Shown here: piece by piece, positions 31,244 through 38,756 of the stretch
Layout of the letters: every line of letters begins with the position of its first letter
Position numbering within the stretch: position 1 is the first letter of the stretch
From: a virus
Direction: 5' to 3' (one strand)
Length of the DNA: 54,843 nt
IMG/VR virus record: IMGVR_UViG_3300030110_001231
Span: 1 to 54,843 of that record
Made by a program: the position numbers and the translations under genes
The notes under the pieces: generated by a model
Databases searched by the model: none
What the model saw: the letters and a program-made list of their open reading frames with translations, nothing else
Told to the model about the DNA's origin: nothing

Positions 31244-31452
31244 TGATTGAACCAGTGATCATTAGTTTTTGGATAGAGATAAACTCAAGACTTTATCACA
31301 AAACTATTACAAAAGTTTATAATGAATGTGAGCCTATAGTCGAAAAATTATATGAACAGTATGAGAAATCTAAACATAAACTTGTAGCCGTAAAGTGTGA
31401 TACTTTTCAGGACTATAAAGCTAAGATGGAGTACTTCGATGACGAAAGGTAA
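31243..31452 (+). CDS. Hypothetical early protein
   Basis: A 69-aa protein: MIEPVIISFWIEINSRLYHK, YNECEPIVEKLYEQYEKSKH, then LVAVKCDTFQDYK. Starts in a TAATG junction, with AAAGGAGTGA upstream. It overlaps the next start by 14 bases. Function unknown. Confidence 0.5.
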   Translation: MIEPVIISFWIEINSRLYHKTITKVYNECEPIVEKLYEQYEKSKHKLVAVKCDTFQDYKAKMEYFDDER

Positions 31453-31645
31453 TGGTGAAGACATACAAGACGACAAGATTCTTACTGATGTAGAGATGGT
31501 CTATGCATTGGCTAAGATAAAACACTTCAAAGATGTGGTGCAAAGAATATCAATTAAAAGTTTTTCTCAAGAACAATACTTTGATCTTGTCGATGCAATC
31601 TTTGAAGATATATTTAACCCACTAAGTGATAAGGAGAAACAATAA
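31439..31645 (+). CDS. Hypothetical early protein
   Basis: A 68-aa acidic helical protein from ATG 31439 (MTKGNGEDIQDDKILTDVEM, then FSQEQYFDLVDAIFEDIFNP). The longer frame needs a GTG deep in the upstream gene. No strong ribosome site; likely coupled to the gene it overlaps. Function unknown. Confidence 0.5.
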   Translation: MTKGNGEDIQDDKILTDVEMVYALAKIKHFKDVVQRISIKSFSQEQYFDLVDAIFEDIFNPLSDKEKQ

Positions 31646-31962
31646 TGGGAGACAAAAAAATTGCAGTGCAAGATATCATTGAGTTGTTGGAAGAACCAAT
31701 AGACTTAATCAAAACAATTACTACGGATCCAATAGAGATAGAACATATTATAAACTATGCTTTGTATGAATATCTCTATCCACCTAAACGATCGGCACGA
31801 GATAGGATTATTAAACCAAAGGTTACATCTAAGGTTGTTGATCCAAAAGACGTACCATTTAAGAGTCAATTTAAAAACTCACACACAATCGCCATCACTG
31901 ATGACCGACCTTGTGATACTGAGGCACCAAATGTTGTAAGGGTAGATTTTAGTAATGACTAA
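31645..31962 (+). CDS. Hypothetical early protein
   Basis: A 105-aa protein: MGDKKIAVQDIIELLEEPID, IEHIINYALYEYLYPPKRSA, then a Lys/Pro-rich, Asp-rich C-terminus. AAGGAGAAACAATA before ATG. Overlaps the HNH gene by 8 bases. Function unknown. Confidence 0.5.
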   Translation: MGDKKIAVQDIIELLEEPIDLIKTITTDPIEIEHIINYALYEYLYPPKRSARDRIIKPKVTSKVVDPKDVPFKSQFKNSHTIAITDDRPCDTEAPNVVRVDFSND

Positions 31963-32440
31963 GTGTAAACGAGAGGGTTGTTCTCAACCAGCTAAGAAAG
32001 TTTATTGTTCGATTTCTTGTGCTGCCGTTGTGAACAACTCTTTATACAAGAAGAAGATTCGCCGTGATCCAGGTCATTACCACTGCGCCTACTGTAATAC
32101 AAAACACGATCGCCGTAGTAACACGATGAACAAGTATTGTGATAATGTCTGCCAACAAAAGCATCGCAAACATATTCGCAATGTAAAAATAGAACGAGAT
32201 GAGAATATGGGTAGGTCTGTTGGTAAGAAGAGACAGATCATATCTTATCTCAAGGATAATAACCGATGGCATTGCAACCAGTGTGGGGCAACAGAAGAGG
32301 AGGCACCGATGGAGTTCCATCATATCGATGGGAACCGTCACAACAACCGTCTGTCAAACTCGATGGTGCTATGCCGTAATTGTCATGGGAGGACACAGAA
32401 CTTCAAGGCTAAAAATAAAGGGTGTGGTCACTATATATAG
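31955..32440 (+). CDS. HNH endonuclease
   Basis: A 161-aa protein. Residues 1-60 hold a Cys-rich zinc-like module (KCKREGCSQPAKKVYCSISC, HCAYCNTKHDRRS). The C-terminal part is a HNH domain: WHCNQCGATEE, MEFHHIDGNRHNNRLSNSMV and LCRNCHGRTQNF, with the two CxxC pairs and the HH/N/H catalytic set. It cuts DNA. It may be a homing or packaging/host-DNA nuclease. It lies just upstream of the 20-bp repeat array (32441-32540). Confidence 0.8.
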   Translation: MTKCKREGCSQPAKKVYCSISCAAVVNNSLYKKKIRRDPGHYHCAYCNTKHDRRSNTMNKYCDNVCQQKHRKHIRNVKIERDENMGRSVGKKRQIISYLKDNNRWHCNQCGATEEEAPMEFHHIDGNRHNNRLSNSMVLCRNCHGRTQNFKAKNKGCGHYI

Positions 32441-32540
32441 TTCTAATAGTTATCTATAGATACTAATAGTTATCTATAGGTACTAATAGTTATAAAGAGA
32501 TACTAATATATTATATATAGAAGCTAATAGAACTATGATT
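32441..32540. repeat. Tandem 20-bp repeat array, iteron-like
   Basis: Five consecutive 20-base units start at 32441, 32461, 32481, 32501 and 32521. The core is CTAATAGTTATCTATAG; units 1 and 2 are nearly identical and units 3-5 progressively degenerate. The array is AT-only apart from a few bases and sits directly upstream of the replication gene promoter. Iterons bind initiator proteins or form an origin in other systems; here that is inference. Confidence 0.75.
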
Positions 32541-32629
32541 AGATTAACATTAGACTAATACTAGACTATATATAGTCCCCCTCTGTATATGGGGATAGGC
32601 TATCACTGATTTCGAAATCTGGCAACCCC

Positions 32630-32658
32630 TTGACAAAAATAAATAGAGGAGATATTAA
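32630..32658 (+). promoter_or_regulatory. Promoter for the replication genes
   Basis: TTGACA (32630-32635), 17-base spacer, TATTAA (32653-32658, 4 of 6). It lies 37 bases before the primase-helicase ATG; AAGGAG precedes that ATG. A short C/G hairpin (CCCC/GGGG, 32577-32595) lies upstream and may end upstream transcription. Confidence 0.6.
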
Positions 32659-32694
32659 TAGGGCAAGACCCGCAAAAATAATAAGGAGACGACT

Positions 32695-34380
32695 ATGACA
32701 GTAAACCAAAACCCATTTGTAAGACACACCGCTTGTGAACAATGTGGATCATCTGATGCTAATGCTTTATATGCTGATGGCAGTCGGTATTGTTTCTCGT
32801 GCCGAACCTACACCGAACCTCCCAAGGACAAGACCCAACTTGAGGAACTGCTCGGAGATGACACAAAAATTCAAGCCGAAATTACTAAGATTATTTCTTT
32901 AGGTAATAGTAAACCAATACTCGAAAGAAAGATAAGTGAAAAGACTTGTGAGTTTTTTGGAGTAACTACAACTAACAGTGATAAACCTAATCTTTATAAA
33001 CACCACTATCCATACTTTGATGATGAAGGTAATCACATCGCTACAAAGCTCAGAAGAGTAGTTGACAAATCATTTAGTGTAGAAGGTAAAACTGGTAAAG
33101 CCTTGTTGTTCGGCCAACAACTATTTAGTTCTAACAATTCTAAAATTATAACTATCTGTGAGGGTGAGATAGATGCCTTGTCAATCTATGAAATGATGTT
33201 GCCTAAATCTTATCCAGTGGTCAGTGTTAGAACTGGTGCAGCTGGAGCTTTCACCGATTGTAAGAAACAATACGAATATATAAACAGTTATGAAAAGATA
33301 TACCTATGTTTTGATAACGATGAACCAGGTCGTGAGGCTAGTAAAAAAGTAGCCGAACTATTTCCTCCAAAGAAAGTACACATAGTTAATCTAGGTTTAA
33401 AAGATCCAAATGATTATTTAGTACAGAATAAGAAGCATGATTTTATGACTAGATTTTATGCTGCACAAACATATACACCAGAGGGTATTATACTTGGTGA
33501 GAATACATGGGATCTTATTGCTAATGAAAAGGTAATCGAATCAATACCTTATCCGTGGGATGGTATGAATACTATGACCTATGGTATGAGACTCGGAGAG
33601 TTATGTACCTATACTGCGGGGTCTGGGATAGGTAAGTCTAGTGTAATGAGAGAACTAGCTTATCATATAATAAAGAACAGTAATCATTCAGTTGGTTGTT
33701 TATTCTTAGAGGAATCTGTTGAACGAACAACCAAAGGTATCATGTCTGTACATGCCAACAAACCACTACACCTACCATTCTGTGAATCAACTATGGAAGA
33801 GAAACGTACAGCATGGGAGGCTACTCTTGGTACAAACAAGATAAGAATGTGGGATCACTTTGGTTCCACCGATATCGATAACATTATATCTAAAGTACAG
33901 TACCTAGCTAGTGGATTAGATTGTAAGTTTATTATACTTGATCACTTGACTATGATTGTGTCGGCAATGACTGGTGACAATGAGAGAAGAGCAATCGATA
34001 GTATAATGACACGACTCAGAACTTTAGTCCAAGAACAGAACATACATCTAATGTTGGTATCTCATTTAAGTAGACGAGCCAGTTCTGATAGTGGACACGA
34101 GGAGGGTGCGATAGTTAGTCTGTCACAACTCAGAGGTTCACACGGTATTGCGCAACTCTCTGACTTTTGTTTCTCATTAGAAAGAAATGGACAAGCAGAG
34201 GACATGGAGAAGAGAAACCAAACTACGGTTCGTATATTAAAGAACAGATTTAGTGGAGAGACTGGACCATGTTGTTGGTTACAATGGCATAAGGATAGTG
34301 GTCGCTTGACTGAAATATCTAACCCAAAATCTAAAGACAACGATGACTTCAGGGAGGTGAATGATGGATTCAAAGTTTGA
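32695..34380 (+). CDS. T7 gp4-type primase-helicase
   Basis: A 561-aa protein. Zinc ribbon Cys14/Cys17/Cys33/Cys36 (TACEQCGSS, YCFSCRTY), TOPRIM core ICEGEIDALSIYEM and YLCFDNDEPGREASKKV, then a DnaB/RecA-type helicase with Walker A TAGSGIGKSSVMREL (about residues 305-319), Walker B-like FIILDHLTMIVS and IHLMLVSHLSRR, and QLRGSHGIAQLSDFCFSLER. It unwinds DNA and makes primers at the fork. It overlaps polA by 17 bases. Confidence 0.9.
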   Translation: MTVNQNPFVRHTACEQCGSSDANALYADGSRYCFSCRTYTEPPKDKTQLEELLGDDTKIQAEITKIISLGNSKPILERKISEKTCEFFGVTTTNSDKPNLYKHHYPYFDDEGNHIATKLRRVVDKSFSVEGKTGKALLFGQQLFSSNNSKIITICEGEIDALSIYEMMLPKSYPVVSVRTGAAGAFTDCKKQYEYINSYEKIYLCFDNDEPGREASKKVAELFPPKKVHIVNLGLKDPNDYLVQNKKHDFMTRFYAAQTYTPEGIILGENTWDLIANEKVIESIPYPWDGMNTMTYGMRLGELCTYTAGSGIGKSSVMRELAYHIIKNSNHSVGCLFLEESVERTTKGIMSVHANKPLHLPFCESTMEEKRTAWEATLGTNKIRMWDHFGSTDIDNIISKVQYLASGLDCKFIILDHLTMIVSAMTGDNERRAIDSIMTRLRTLVQEQNIHLMLVSHLSRRASSDSGHEEGAIVSLSQLRGSHGIAQLSDFCFSLERNGQAEDMEKRNQTTVRILKNRFSGETGPCCWLQWHKDSGRLTEISNPKSKDNDDFREVNDGFKV

Positions 34381-36061
34381 CACAGTAGTTCTAGACATAG
34401 AAACAGATAGTCTCAATGCTACTAAGATACATTGTATATGTGTCCAGGACTATGCTACTGGAGAACAGAAAGACTTTATACAAGAGCAAGGATGTCAAGA
34501 GTTCAAAGAGTTTCACAACCATGAACGTAAATACATTATGCATAATGGTATAAGCTTTGACGGCCCAGTATTAGAAAGACTTCTAGGTATCACAATACCT
34601 TTAGAAAATATTATTGATACACTTCTTATATCACAGATGATCAATGCACACATAGATGGTGGTCATAGTTTAAAATCTTGGGGTAAGAAACTAACACGAG
34701 GTGGTAAGCTAGAGTTCAAAGACTTTGAAGAATACTCAGAAGAGATGCTCAAGTATTGTCAACAAGATGTACATGTCACTCGTAAACTAATGCAACATCT
34801 AGCGCCAAAGATAACACGGTTCAGTGTTGATAGTGTACGTATGGAACATCGCATCAGAAGAATCATAGACCAACAAGAGAAGAATGGATTCTATTTAAAT
34901 ATAAACAAGGCACATGATTTGTTAGAAGAGTTGAAGACAAAGTCAGAAGATTTAAATAAAGATTTACAAACTATCTTTCCAACAATCTACACCCCACGAT
35001 TTCATAAGACAACCAACAAACCATTGAAGGATCACGTTGATGAGTTCAACCCTAGTTCTCGTAAACAAATAGCAGAACGATTGCAAAAGAAATATGATTG
35101 GGTGCCAAGCAAAACTACACCAACTGGTCTACCAGTTATTGATGAGAAAGTTTTAAAAGAGTTGGAGTACCCAGAGGCTAAGATGATAGCTGAGTATCTG
35201 TTGTATGAGAAACGTGTATCACAAATTAAATCATGGTTAAAGAATGTTAAAGATGATAGTCGAGTACACGGTAGAGTTATCACACTTGGTTGTGTCACAT
35301 CTCGCATGAGTCACTATGGTCCTAACATGGCACAAGTACCAGCAAGTTACTCTCCGTATGGTAAGGAGTGTCGGTCACTATGGACTATAGAAAACCCAGA
35401 CAAGTATTGTTTAGTTGGTTCTGATGCCAGTGGTCTAGAGTTACGATGCTTTGCACATTACTTAGAGAACCCAAAGTTTACAGAGCAAGTGGTTGACGGA
35501 GACATACACACCTACAACCAAAACATTATAGGATTAAAGGATAGACCAACGGCGAAGACTTGGGTCTATGCATTTATCTATGGAGCTGGAGATGCCAAGC
35601 TTGGTCAGATAGTTGGCGGCGATACAGTTGCTGGTCTTGCTAGTCGTAAACGATTTATCAATAAAGTTAAAGGTATGAAGACACTGACAAACAATCTTAT
35701 TAATTTATTACGACAACGGAAGCGCAAGTATGGAGAGTACCAATTGGTTGCACTTGATAAAAGAATTCTACTTGCTCGATCTATCCACTCCAGTTTGAAT
35801 ACACTTATTCAAGGAGCGGGTGCAATTATATGTAAGCAATGGTTACTTAATATAATTGATGAGGTCGACAAGCAGAACGTGGATGCTAAGCCAGTGGCTA
35901 ACGTCCATGATGAGGTGCAGTTTGAAGTCCGTAAGGAACAAGCTGTAGATTTTGGTAACATAACAAAGGAGGCAATGAAACGTGTAGAAAAACAATTTGA
36001 CTTACGATGTCCACTAGATAGTGAGTATTCAATCGGCACGACTTGGAAAGAAACTCACTGA
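34364..36061 (+). CDS. polA: Family A DNA polymerase, T7-like
   Basis: A 565-aa protein from ATG 34364 (GGGAGG 6 bases upstream; another ATG at 34361). The 3'-5' exonuclease has TVVLDIETDSL (Asp11, Glu13), IMHNGISFDGPVLERLL and YCQQDVHVTRKLM. The polymerase has motif A LVGSDASGLELRCFAHYL, motif B RPTAKTWVYAFIYGAGDAKL and motif C VANVHDEVQFEV. At the position of E. coli Pol I Phe762 it has Tyr (in WVYAFIYG), the form reported for virulent phages. It is shorter than T7 polymerase (704 aa); no thioredoxin-binding insertion is evident. Confidence 0.9.
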   Translation: MDSKFDTVVLDIETDSLNATKIHCICVQDYATGEQKDFIQEQGCQEFKEFHNHERKYIMHNGISFDGPVLERLLGITIPLENIIDTLLISQMINAHIDGGHSLKSWGKKLTRGGKLEFKDFEEYSEEMLKYCQQDVHVTRKLMQHLAPKITRFSVDSVRMEHRIRRIIDQQEKNGFYLNINKAHDLLEELKTKSEDLNKDLQTIFPTIYTPRFHKTTNKPLKDHVDEFNPSSRKQIAERLQKKYDWVPSKTTPTGLPVIDEKVLKELEYPEAKMIAEYLLYEKRVSQIKSWLKNVKDDSRVHGRVITLGCVTSRMSHYGPNMAQVPASYSPYGKECRSLWTIENPDKYCLVGSDASGLELRCFAHYLENPKFTEQVVDGDIHTYNQNIIGLKDRPTAKTWVYAFIYGAGDAKLGQIVGGDTVAGLASRKRFINKVKGMKTLTNNLINLLRQRKRKYGEYQLVALDKRILLARSIHSSLNTLIQGAGAIICKQWLLNIIDEVDKQNVDAKPVANVHDEVQFEVRKEQAVDFGNITKEAMKRVEKQFDLRCPLDSEYSIGTTWKETH

Positions 36062-36064
36062 CTG

Positions 36065-36091
36065 TTGACACCACTGACAGTATGATATACT
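36065..36091 (+). promoter_or_regulatory. Promoter for ssb
   Basis: TTGACA (36065-36070), 15-base spacer, TATACT (36086-36091, 5 of 6). The spacer is short. Predicted +1 is 36098, the second base of the UUCG hairpin at 36097-36116. Confidence 0.6.
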
Positions 36092-36096
36092 GTTCA

Positions 36097-36116
36097 AGTG
36101 TTTCTTCGGAGACACT
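36097..36116 (+). promoter_or_regulatory. UUCG-tetraloop hairpin at 5' end of ssb transcript
   Basis: AGTGTTTC-TTCG-GAGACACT: eight pairs (one G-T wobble) closed by the very stable C(UUCG)G loop, followed by AACTTTT. It could stop polA transcripts and also form the 5' end of mRNA from the promoter at 36065-36091. Confidence 0.65.
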
Positions 36117-36149
36117 AACTTTTACAAACTTTTATATAAGGAGAAAACT

Positions 36150-36653
36150 ATGCCAGTAATATCTGGAACCGCATACTGGGCGAAAGTCCACCAACCACAT
36201 TACGATCAATACAATGAACAAGGTATCTTTTCTATTGACGTAACCGTAGATACAAAGACTAAGAAACAACTACAAGACTTGGGTCTTGGTCCTCGTATTA
36301 AAAACAAGGGTGACGAGAGAAACGATTTCGTTACTGTTAAAAGAAAGTACACTCGTAAAGATGGTACAAAGAACTCTGCACCTCGTGTTGTAGATTCTAA
36401 GAAAACACCTATTAGTTCTGATGTTTTGATCGGCAATGGCTCACAAGTTAATGTAGCTTTTGACACATACGATTACAACGTCGGCGGTAATCAAGGTGTT
36501 GGGTCGTCTTTAAAAGCTGTGCAAGTAACGAAACTAGTTGAGTACAGTCCCTCTGAAAATTTAGATGAGTTCGGCGAAGAGTCTGGATACCAGGCCACAA
36601 CGAACGGCGCATCTAATAAAGACGGATTGGAAGACGATAAGCTTCCGTTCTAA
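36150..36653 (+). CDS. Single-stranded DNA-binding protein
   Basis: A 167-aa protein. It starts MPVISGTAYWAKVHQPHYDQ, has an OB-fold-like beta core (GIFSIDVTVDTKTKKQL, VNVAFDTYDYNVGGN, VGSSLKAVQVTKLVEY) and an acidic C-terminal tail ending GLEDDKLPF, the aromatic-tipped acidic tail found in bacterial SSB and T7 gp2.5. It would coat single strands and recruit polymerase. Own promoter and hairpin leader upstream; AAGGAGAAAACT before ATG. Confidence 0.75.
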   Translation: MPVISGTAYWAKVHQPHYDQYNEQGIFSIDVTVDTKTKKQLQDLGLGPRIKNKGDERNDFVTVKRKYTRKDGTKNSAPRVVDSKKTPISSDVLIGNGSQVNVAFDTYDYNVGGNQGVGSSLKAVQVTKLVEYSPSENLDEFGEESGYQATTNGASNKDGLEDDKLPF

Positions 36654-37516
36654 TGTCTGATAAGAAAAGCATAGATACTCTTGTAAAAGATATTTACAAA
36701 TTGTTTGATGAAGGTAACAATAGAAAACCAACACCACATGATTTAAATAACTTTGCACAAAGTATGAAAGATGCTGTTCTTACTTACTTAACAGAAAAAC
36801 AATCTGGTAGCCGAGGTATTCGTATGTCGAGCCTCGGCAAACCAGATCGTCAATTATGGTATGAGCTATACAAACCAGAACTAAGAGAACATATGCCGTC
36901 TCATGTACGAATTAAGTTTTTATATGGGCATATGTTAGAAGCATTATTATTATTACTATCTAAAACGGCAGGCCATACTGTCACCGATGAACAGAAAACT
37001 TTAAAGCTTGAGGGTGTAACTGGACACCAAGATGCCGTGATAGATGGAGTTGTTGTTGACGTTAAGTCGGCATCACAGTTTGGTTTTAGAAAATTTAGAG
37101 ACAATGATATTACTCCAGAGACAGATGCCTTTGGGTATCTCCACCAGATTGCAGCATATTCAGAGGCAAACAATAATGACAAGGTAGCTTTTCTTGCTAT
37201 TGATAAACAGAGTGGAGCACTAGCATTGTGCCGTCCAAATAAATCTGATGTACCGAATGCACGAGAAAGAATTAAACATTTAAGAGTTGCGCTAAAAGAT
37301 AAGAACAAACCACCACCAAAATGTTATGATGAAGAACCAGACGGAGTCTCTGGTAATATGAAATTAAGTATCGGTTGTTCTTATTGCGCATACAAAGTTG
37401 ACTGTTGGTCTGATGCAAATGATGGCCAAGGCTTACGTAAGTTTATTTACAGTAAAGGACCACGATGGTTAACCAAAGTGGTTAGTGAACCAAATGTTTC
37501 AGAGGATATTCCGTGA
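36653..37516 (+). CDS. PD-(D/E)XK exonuclease
   Basis: A 287-aa protein with the nuclease core: IKFLYGHMLEALLLLL, then VTGHQDAVIDGVVVDVKSAS (Asp and DVK) and GYLHQIAAYSEANN (QxxxY). The C-terminus has CSYCAYKVDCW. This is the Cas4/RecB-like nuclease type used in phage genome degradation and recombination, in the position of T7 gp6. Only three clustered cysteines are seen, so a Cas4-type Fe-S cluster is not established. Starts at the TAATG of ssb. Confidence 0.75.
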   Translation: MSDKKSIDTLVKDIYKLFDEGNNRKPTPHDLNNFAQSMKDAVLTYLTEKQSGSRGIRMSSLGKPDRQLWYELYKPELREHMPSHVRIKFLYGHMLEALLLLLSKTAGHTVTDEQKTLKLEGVTGHQDAVIDGVVVDVKSASQFGFRKFRDNDITPETDAFGYLHQIAAYSEANNNDKVAFLAIDKQSGALALCRPNKSDVPNARERIKHLRVALKDKNKPPPKCYDEEPDGVSGNMKLSIGCSYCAYKVDCWSDANDGQGLRKFIYSKGPRWLTKVVSEPNVSEDIP

Positions 37517-37995
37517 GTGTTCTTAGAAAAGAAAAAGGATTTTATAGATCTATCTTTGAAGCCACCGTCTGTGCTAAACTAGATGAAGACAAAGTTAAGT
37601 TTGAGTATGAGACTTTAGTAATACCTTATGTTGTTCCAGAGATTAGAAGGACATACACTCCAGACATTATATTATCAAATGGTATTATAATAGAACTCAA
37701 AGGACAGTTAACAAAAGAAGATAGAGCCAAACATTTATACATAAAACAACAGAGACCAGACTTAGACATTAGATTTGTGTTACAAAATTCTAGGAATAAA
37801 CTTTACAAAACTAGTAAAACAACCTATGGTGATTGGCTTAGTAATAATAATTTTATATGGGCAGAAAGATTTGTGCCAGTGGAATGGATAGATGAAAGAC
37901 CAAAAGAAATCAACACAACAGATATATTCGTTAAATCTAAACCAAACCCGGATTGCTTTAGACCCTACACTAGATACGATTACCGAGGGAAGTAG
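37513..37995 (+). CDS. T7 endonuclease I-like junction resolvase
   Basis: A 160-aa protein with a GTG start that overlaps the exonuclease stop (GTGA). Catalytic residues are in exact T7 gp3 spacing: Glu16 (GFYRSIFEATV), Asp51 (YTPDIIL), Glu61 and Lys63 (GIIIELKGQ), i.e. 35, 10 and 2 residues apart as in T7 Glu20/Asp55/Glu65/Lys67. It resolves branched DNA before packaging. A C-terminal extension of about 25 residues is not recognised. Confidence 0.85.
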   Translation: MSVLRKEKGFYRSIFEATVCAKLDEDKVKFEYETLVIPYVVPEIRRTYTPDIILSNGIIIELKGQLTKEDRAKHLYIKQQRPDLDIRFVLQNSRNKLYKTSKTTYGDWLSNNNFIWAERFVPVEWIDERPKEINTTDIFVKSKPNPDCFRPYTRYDYRGK

Positions 37996-38302
37996 AGAGG
38001 GAGAGAATGAAAGAGCAATGTTCAGAGCCGTTATCTATCAAGCTTTATTGGATGCTAGTAATGAAAACGAAAATGTTTCTAAGGAGTCTGTGCAAGTTAG
38101 GGAGGATGCTGTTCGATGGTTTAGTAAAAGTGTCGGTGTTACTGCTACTTGGTTTGTTGATGTGTGTGATCTTGCTGGCCTTAATTATCAGCAAGTTCGT
38201 TCTTTCGCTAGGAAACTTATTGATGAGCCTGCCAACACAAACTTTCAAAGAAAAAGATTAAATGTTTTATTAAACATGACCCACAAAGAGGAGACAAAAT
38301 GA
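37892..38302 (+). CDS. Conserved phage hypothetical protein
   Basis: A 136-aa frame whose first 35 codons overlap the endonuclease gene. The region TLDTITEGSREGENERAMFR then AVIYQALLDASN resembles a small helical phage family. The conserved part begins before Met43 (38018), so the longer start at ATG 37892 is preferred, but it is uncertain. It ends at the ATGA of the DUF3310 gene. Function unknown. Confidence 0.5.
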   Translation: MKDQKKSTQQIYSLNLNQTRIALDPTLDTITEGSREGENERAMFRAVIYQALLDASNENENVSKESVQVREDAVRWFSKSVGVTATWFVDVCDLAGLNYQQVRSFARKLIDEPANTNFQRKRLNVLLNMTHKEETK

Positions 38303-38529
38303 CAGATGATTTCGTAAACAACCCACCCCACTACAAATATAATAGTAAAGGTATCGAGTGTATTGAAGCCATCGAAGCTGCACTTACACCTGAAGAATAC
38401 CGTGGATATCTACGTGGACAGGTTATGAAATACACGTGGAGATGTAATTACAAAGGTAAACGATTAGAAGATTTACAAAAAGCTCAGTGGTATTTAAATA
38501 GATATATTGAATTGCTAGAAAAAGAATGA
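38299..38529 (+). CDS. DUF3310 protein
   Basis: A 76-aa protein matching DUF3310: VNNPPHYKYNSKGIECIEAI, YLRGQVMKYTWRCNYKGK and QKAQWYLNRYIELL. DUF3310 is the C-terminal domain of T7 gp1.7, a nucleotide kinase, and occurs alone in many phages. Here only the domain is present. It lies among nucleotide-metabolism genes just before RNR. AAAGAGGAGACAAA before ATG. Confidence 0.85.
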   Translation: MTDDFVNNPPHYKYNSKGIECIEAIEAALTPEEYRGYLRGQVMKYTWRCNYKGKRLEDLQKAQWYLNRYIELLEKE

Positions 38530-38756
38530 TAGTATCTGAGGTTCCGATACTTGAAATAATTTGTTCACTGACCGCATGTGTATCAGTTTATTTGTATGGT
38601 AACGGATCACTGAAAGCACCCTTGTTTGGAATTTGTTCACAATTTTTTTGGTGGACATGGACAATACAAGAGGGTCTATACTTTATGATGATGCTGAATG
38701 TGGTAATGACATTAACACATATTAGAAATATAATTAAAATGAAAGGGAGACAATGA
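38526..38756 (+). CDS. Small membrane protein
   Basis: A 76-aa protein with three short hydrophobic segments (LEIICSLTACVSVYLYG, APLFGICSQFFWWTWT, GLYFMMMLNVVMTLTHI). The GNxxLKAPLFGICSQxxW pattern recalls short PnuC-like or cyanophage membrane proteins. It lies between DUF3310 and RNR with 4-base overlaps on both sides. Function unknown. Confidence 0.6.
   Translation: MIVSEVPILEIICSLTACVSVYLYGNGSLKAPLFGICSQFFWWTWTIQEGLYFMMMLNVVMTLTHIRNIIKMKGRQ

Noticed and set aside
31955-32440. Homing endonuclease inside an intron
   Set aside because: No neighbouring gene is visibly split and no intron core was seen; the gene is kept as a free HNH nuclease.
32199-32459. Extra gene in another frame over the HNH region
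   Set aside because: The HNH frame has all zinc and catalytic residues; the alternative frame has no recognisable pattern and no ribosome site.
32441-32540. CRISPR or transposon end
   Set aside because: Units abut without spacers and no transposase or terminal inverted repeats are present.
36653-37516. Cas4-type Fe-S nuclease
   Set aside because: Only CSYCAYKVDC-type cysteines at the C-terminus are visible; the N-terminal fourth cysteine is missing, so only a PD-(D/E)XK exonuclease is claimed.
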